From the NCBI GenBank assembly GCA_021325375.1, contig JAJPHG010000012.1, positions 1 to 64,000 on the forward strand: a stretch of DNA of 64,000 bases, given 5' to 3'. The position numbers and the translations under genes were made by a program. This document shows positions 62,248 to 64,000 of this stretch, piece by piece (the stretch's first letter is position 1; each line of letters opens with the position of its first letter). The notes under the pieces are model-generated. The model was not told the origin of the DNA and did no database searches. It was given only the letters and a program-made list of their open reading frames with translations. This stretch comes from Alphaproteobacteria bacterium (lineage in GTDB: Bacteria > Pseudomonadota > Alphaproteobacteria > Micropepsales > Micropepsaceae).

Positions 62248-64000
62248 TCAAAGCCGTCCCAGCGCGTAAGCGATCGCCAGGTAGATCTTTCCCGTATCCG
62301 CGCTCAGGATCGTGGGCGTCAGCAGCCCGCCGCCGTCGCCTTCGCGGGCGCGGGCGAGGAGGGCTTCGAACTCGCTCATGTAGAGATTGGCGGCTTCGCG
62401 GAAGCGGGTGTCCTCGCGGTAGAGGGAGGCCACGCGGTCCACGGTCTCGCTGTCGATGGCGCTTGCAAGACGGCGCGCGAACGCCGCGCGGTCGCCGGCG
62501 AGATAGGCCCGCCAGTCCTCTTCGCCCGGCGGCGTGTCGCCGGTGATGGCGTCGAGATCGACGGCGAGATCGGCCAGCGCCGCTTCCAGCGCGCCCATCG
62601 CGGCCGCGGCCGAAGGCTTGAGATCGCGCGCGCGGCTTTCGCTGGTCTCGACGGCGGCCAGAAGCTTGCTCATCTCCCAGTTCTTGCCGTCGCCGCCAGC
62701 GCGTTGCGGCTTCTGCGCCTTGGGCTTGGAGGTGAGCTTGCGCGCCAGCCCGAACAGGCCGTCACGCTCCGGCTCCGGCTCGATCTGCGGCAGGACGTGG
62801 GCTGAAATCGTCGGGCGCGGCGCGGTGCGCTGATGGATCGTGGACAGCGTGCGTGCGGACATGTCGAGGATCTCTTCCGTCTCGCTGCGCACCATGGCGC
62901 GCACGCGCTGCGCCTCCTGCTGGGCGATGCCGGGCAGCGAGAGTAGATGCTTCTCGACGTCCCCCACCGCGCCCGCCAGCGTGCGGCGGATCTCGTTGGC
63001 CTGCGCCGACAGCTCGCCCGAGGTGCGCAACAGCCTCTCGCATTCCGCCATCGCCTCGCCGACGAGATTGCGCGCGTCGGTCTTGGCCTGGCCGGCGGTC
63101 TCGCCGATCAGCGTCTGCGCGCCGGCGCTGGCTTCGCGCAAGGAATCGATGAGCTTGACGAGGGTCGCATGCGCGCCGTCGCTCGCCTCTTTCAGCCGCT
63201 CGGCCTCGCGCGTGAAGCTTTGGGTGAGCTGGCCCGCGCGCGTCGCGGCATTGGCCATGATATGCTCGAGATGGCGCTCGGCATGGCCGGTGACGGTCTC
63301 GAATTTCTGCGCCTCGCCGCCCAATTGCTCGATCGCCTGCGCCATCGCGGCGCGCTCGCGGCCGAGCGCGCTCTCGAAGGCGCCGCTTTCCTCCTTCAGC
63401 CGCGCGAGCAGGTCGTTCATCGCCGTGCGGTGGCGCTCCTGCCGTCCGAGCACGAATTCGGCGCGCGCCATCGACGCGTCGGAGACGGATTCGATGGCTT
63501 TCGCCTGCTTGTCCAGCTCGACCGCCGCCAGGCGCGGCGCTTCGGCGGCGGCGCTGGCGGCGTTGCGGAAATCGGCCGCCTGCGCGTCGAGCGCCTGGGC
63601 CGCGAGCTTGAGCGAGCTTTCCGCCGTCTCCATCGAGGCTTTCAATTGCGCCGCGCGTCCGGCGACCGTCTCGCTCGCGCGCGCCGCCGCGTCGGCGAGC
63701 GTGCCGGAGACCGCGTCGATGCGCTCGCGTTCCTGCGTCAGGCGCGAGGCGACGGCTTCGCCGCGCACTTCGGCGCGGGCGCCCGCCTGGTCGAGGGCGG
63801 CGATCTGGTTCTCGAGCACGATCTCGAGCGCGCGCATCCGGTTGAACGCGCCGTCGAGGCCGGCATTGAGCGCGTCGAGCTCGCGGCGCACGGCGCGCGA
63901 CAGGCGGGCTGCGGTGCGCGACGCGGTCTCGTCGGCGGTGAACAGCCGGTCCGTCGCATCGACCAGCGCGGCCGCGGCCTCGCTCATCGCGCGCCCGCGC
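62248..64000 (-). CDS. TipN-like polar localisation coiled-coil protein (5' end outside window)
   Basis: At least 579 residues, almost wholly alpha-helical and Ala-rich with long heptad repeats (residues about 40-390: AARASETVAGRAAQLKASMETAESSLKLAAQALDAQ...). A charged linker with DGLFGLARKLTSKPKAQKP and a globular C-terminal region (DWRAYLAGDRAAFARRLAS..SADTGKIYLAIAYALGRL) follow. This resembles alphaproteobacterial TipN-type polarity proteins. No in-frame stop precedes the first internal ATG (63987), and TipN has upstream membrane helices, so the gene likely continues beyond base 64000. Confidence 0.6.
   Translation of the reverse strand, partial: RGRAMSEAAAALVDATDRLFTADETASRTAARLSRAVRRELDALNAGLDGAFNRMRALEIVLENQIAALDQAGARAEVRGEAVASRLTQERERIDAVSGTLADAAARASETVAGRAAQLKASMETAESSLKLAAQALDAQAADFRNAASAAAEAPRLAAVELDKQAKAIESVSDASMARAEFVLGRQERHRTAMNDLLARLKEESGAFESALGRERAAMAQAIEQLGGEAQKFETVTGHAERHLEHIMANAATRAGQLTQSFTREAERLKEASDGAHATLVKLIDSLREASAGAQTLIGETAGQAKTDARNLVGEAMAECERLLRTSGELSAQANEIRRTLAGAVGDVEKHLLSLPGIAQQEAQRVRAMVRSETEEILDMSARTLSTIHQRTAPRPTISAHVLPQIEPEPERDGLFGLARKLTSKPKAQKPQRAGGDGKNWEMSKLLAAVETSESRARDLKPSAAAAMGALEAALADLAVDLDAITGDTPPGEEDWRAYLAGDRAAFARRLASAIDSETVDRVASLYREDTRFREAANLYMSEFEALLARAREGDGGGLLTPTILSADTGKIYLAIAYALGRL

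Noticed and set aside
1..64000. CRISPR array, tRNA or rRNA genes, prophage, or complete secretion system
   Set aside because: No regularly spaced direct repeats, cloverleaf tRNA sequences, rRNA conserved blocks, or phage structural genes were seen on reading both strands. The DUF4157 gene alone does not make an injection system.

Overview
The window is a GC-rich, gene-dense piece of an alphaproteobacterial chromosome. Signs of this are the aroE-coaE-dnaQ start, the leuS-lptE-holA operon, the tsaB-rimI-fur-plsC-miaB-phoH-ybeY-corC-lnt-xre run, the ethylmalonyl-CoA pathway genes, a TipN-like polarity protein and a consensus CtrA box. A Micropepsaceae/Rhizomicrobium-like or Caulobacterales-like organism would fit, but the genus cannot be fixed from sequence alone. 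No rRNA, tRNA, CRISPR array, integrase or complete insertion sequence was seen. Most genes are housekeeping and overlap by 1-4 bases (ATGA or GTGA junctions).

Layout. 1-14 kb: aroE (partial), coaE, dnaQ; then thioesterase, CHAD protein and orphan hisF; holA, lptE, leuS and a DUF3576 lipoprotein; porin; ThiE-like and YggS proteins; ribA. 14-21 kb: response regulator, DUF2807 surface protein, a MacA/ABC/MacB-type exporter whose permease carries a one-base frameshift, and a class A PBP. 21-23 kb: a DUF4157 (eCIS core type) metallopeptidase-like gene between the PBP gene and a second, decayed copy of the PBP gene's 3' tail. 23-30 kb: methyltransferase, YgjP-like peptidase, VOC, dsbB, coq7, GNAT, DipZ-like thiol carrier, aldo/keto reductase. 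30-33 kb: a TIGR02391-type accessory gene, a decayed copy of an HNH gene's 3' tail, chrA, and the intact HNH gene. 33-40 kb: esterase, AlkA, GluQRS, hydrolase, a small winged-helix regulator operon with a visible operator, and a vWA/membrane-protein pair under a CtrA-type box. 40-50 kb: ethylmalonyl-CoA mutase, crotonyl-CoA carboxylase/reductase and methylsuccinyl-CoA dehydrogenase, interleaved with small envelope genes, then orphan hisE. 50-60 kb: the long minus-strand housekeeping run from nfuA down to xre. 60-64 kb: htpX, rsmB and a TipN-like coiled-coil gene running off the end.

Two things stand out. First, accessory cargo (DUF4157 gene; chrA) has twice been placed against the 3' end of a conserved gene, convergent with it, leaving a duplicated 100-145 bp gene tail that ends exactly at the stop codon. 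Second, three families of dispersed palindromic repeats sit at gene ends. One family keeps long outer and inner stems while its side hairpins change sequence but stay paired. In several places the repeat supplies the last codons and the stop codon of the neighbouring gene.
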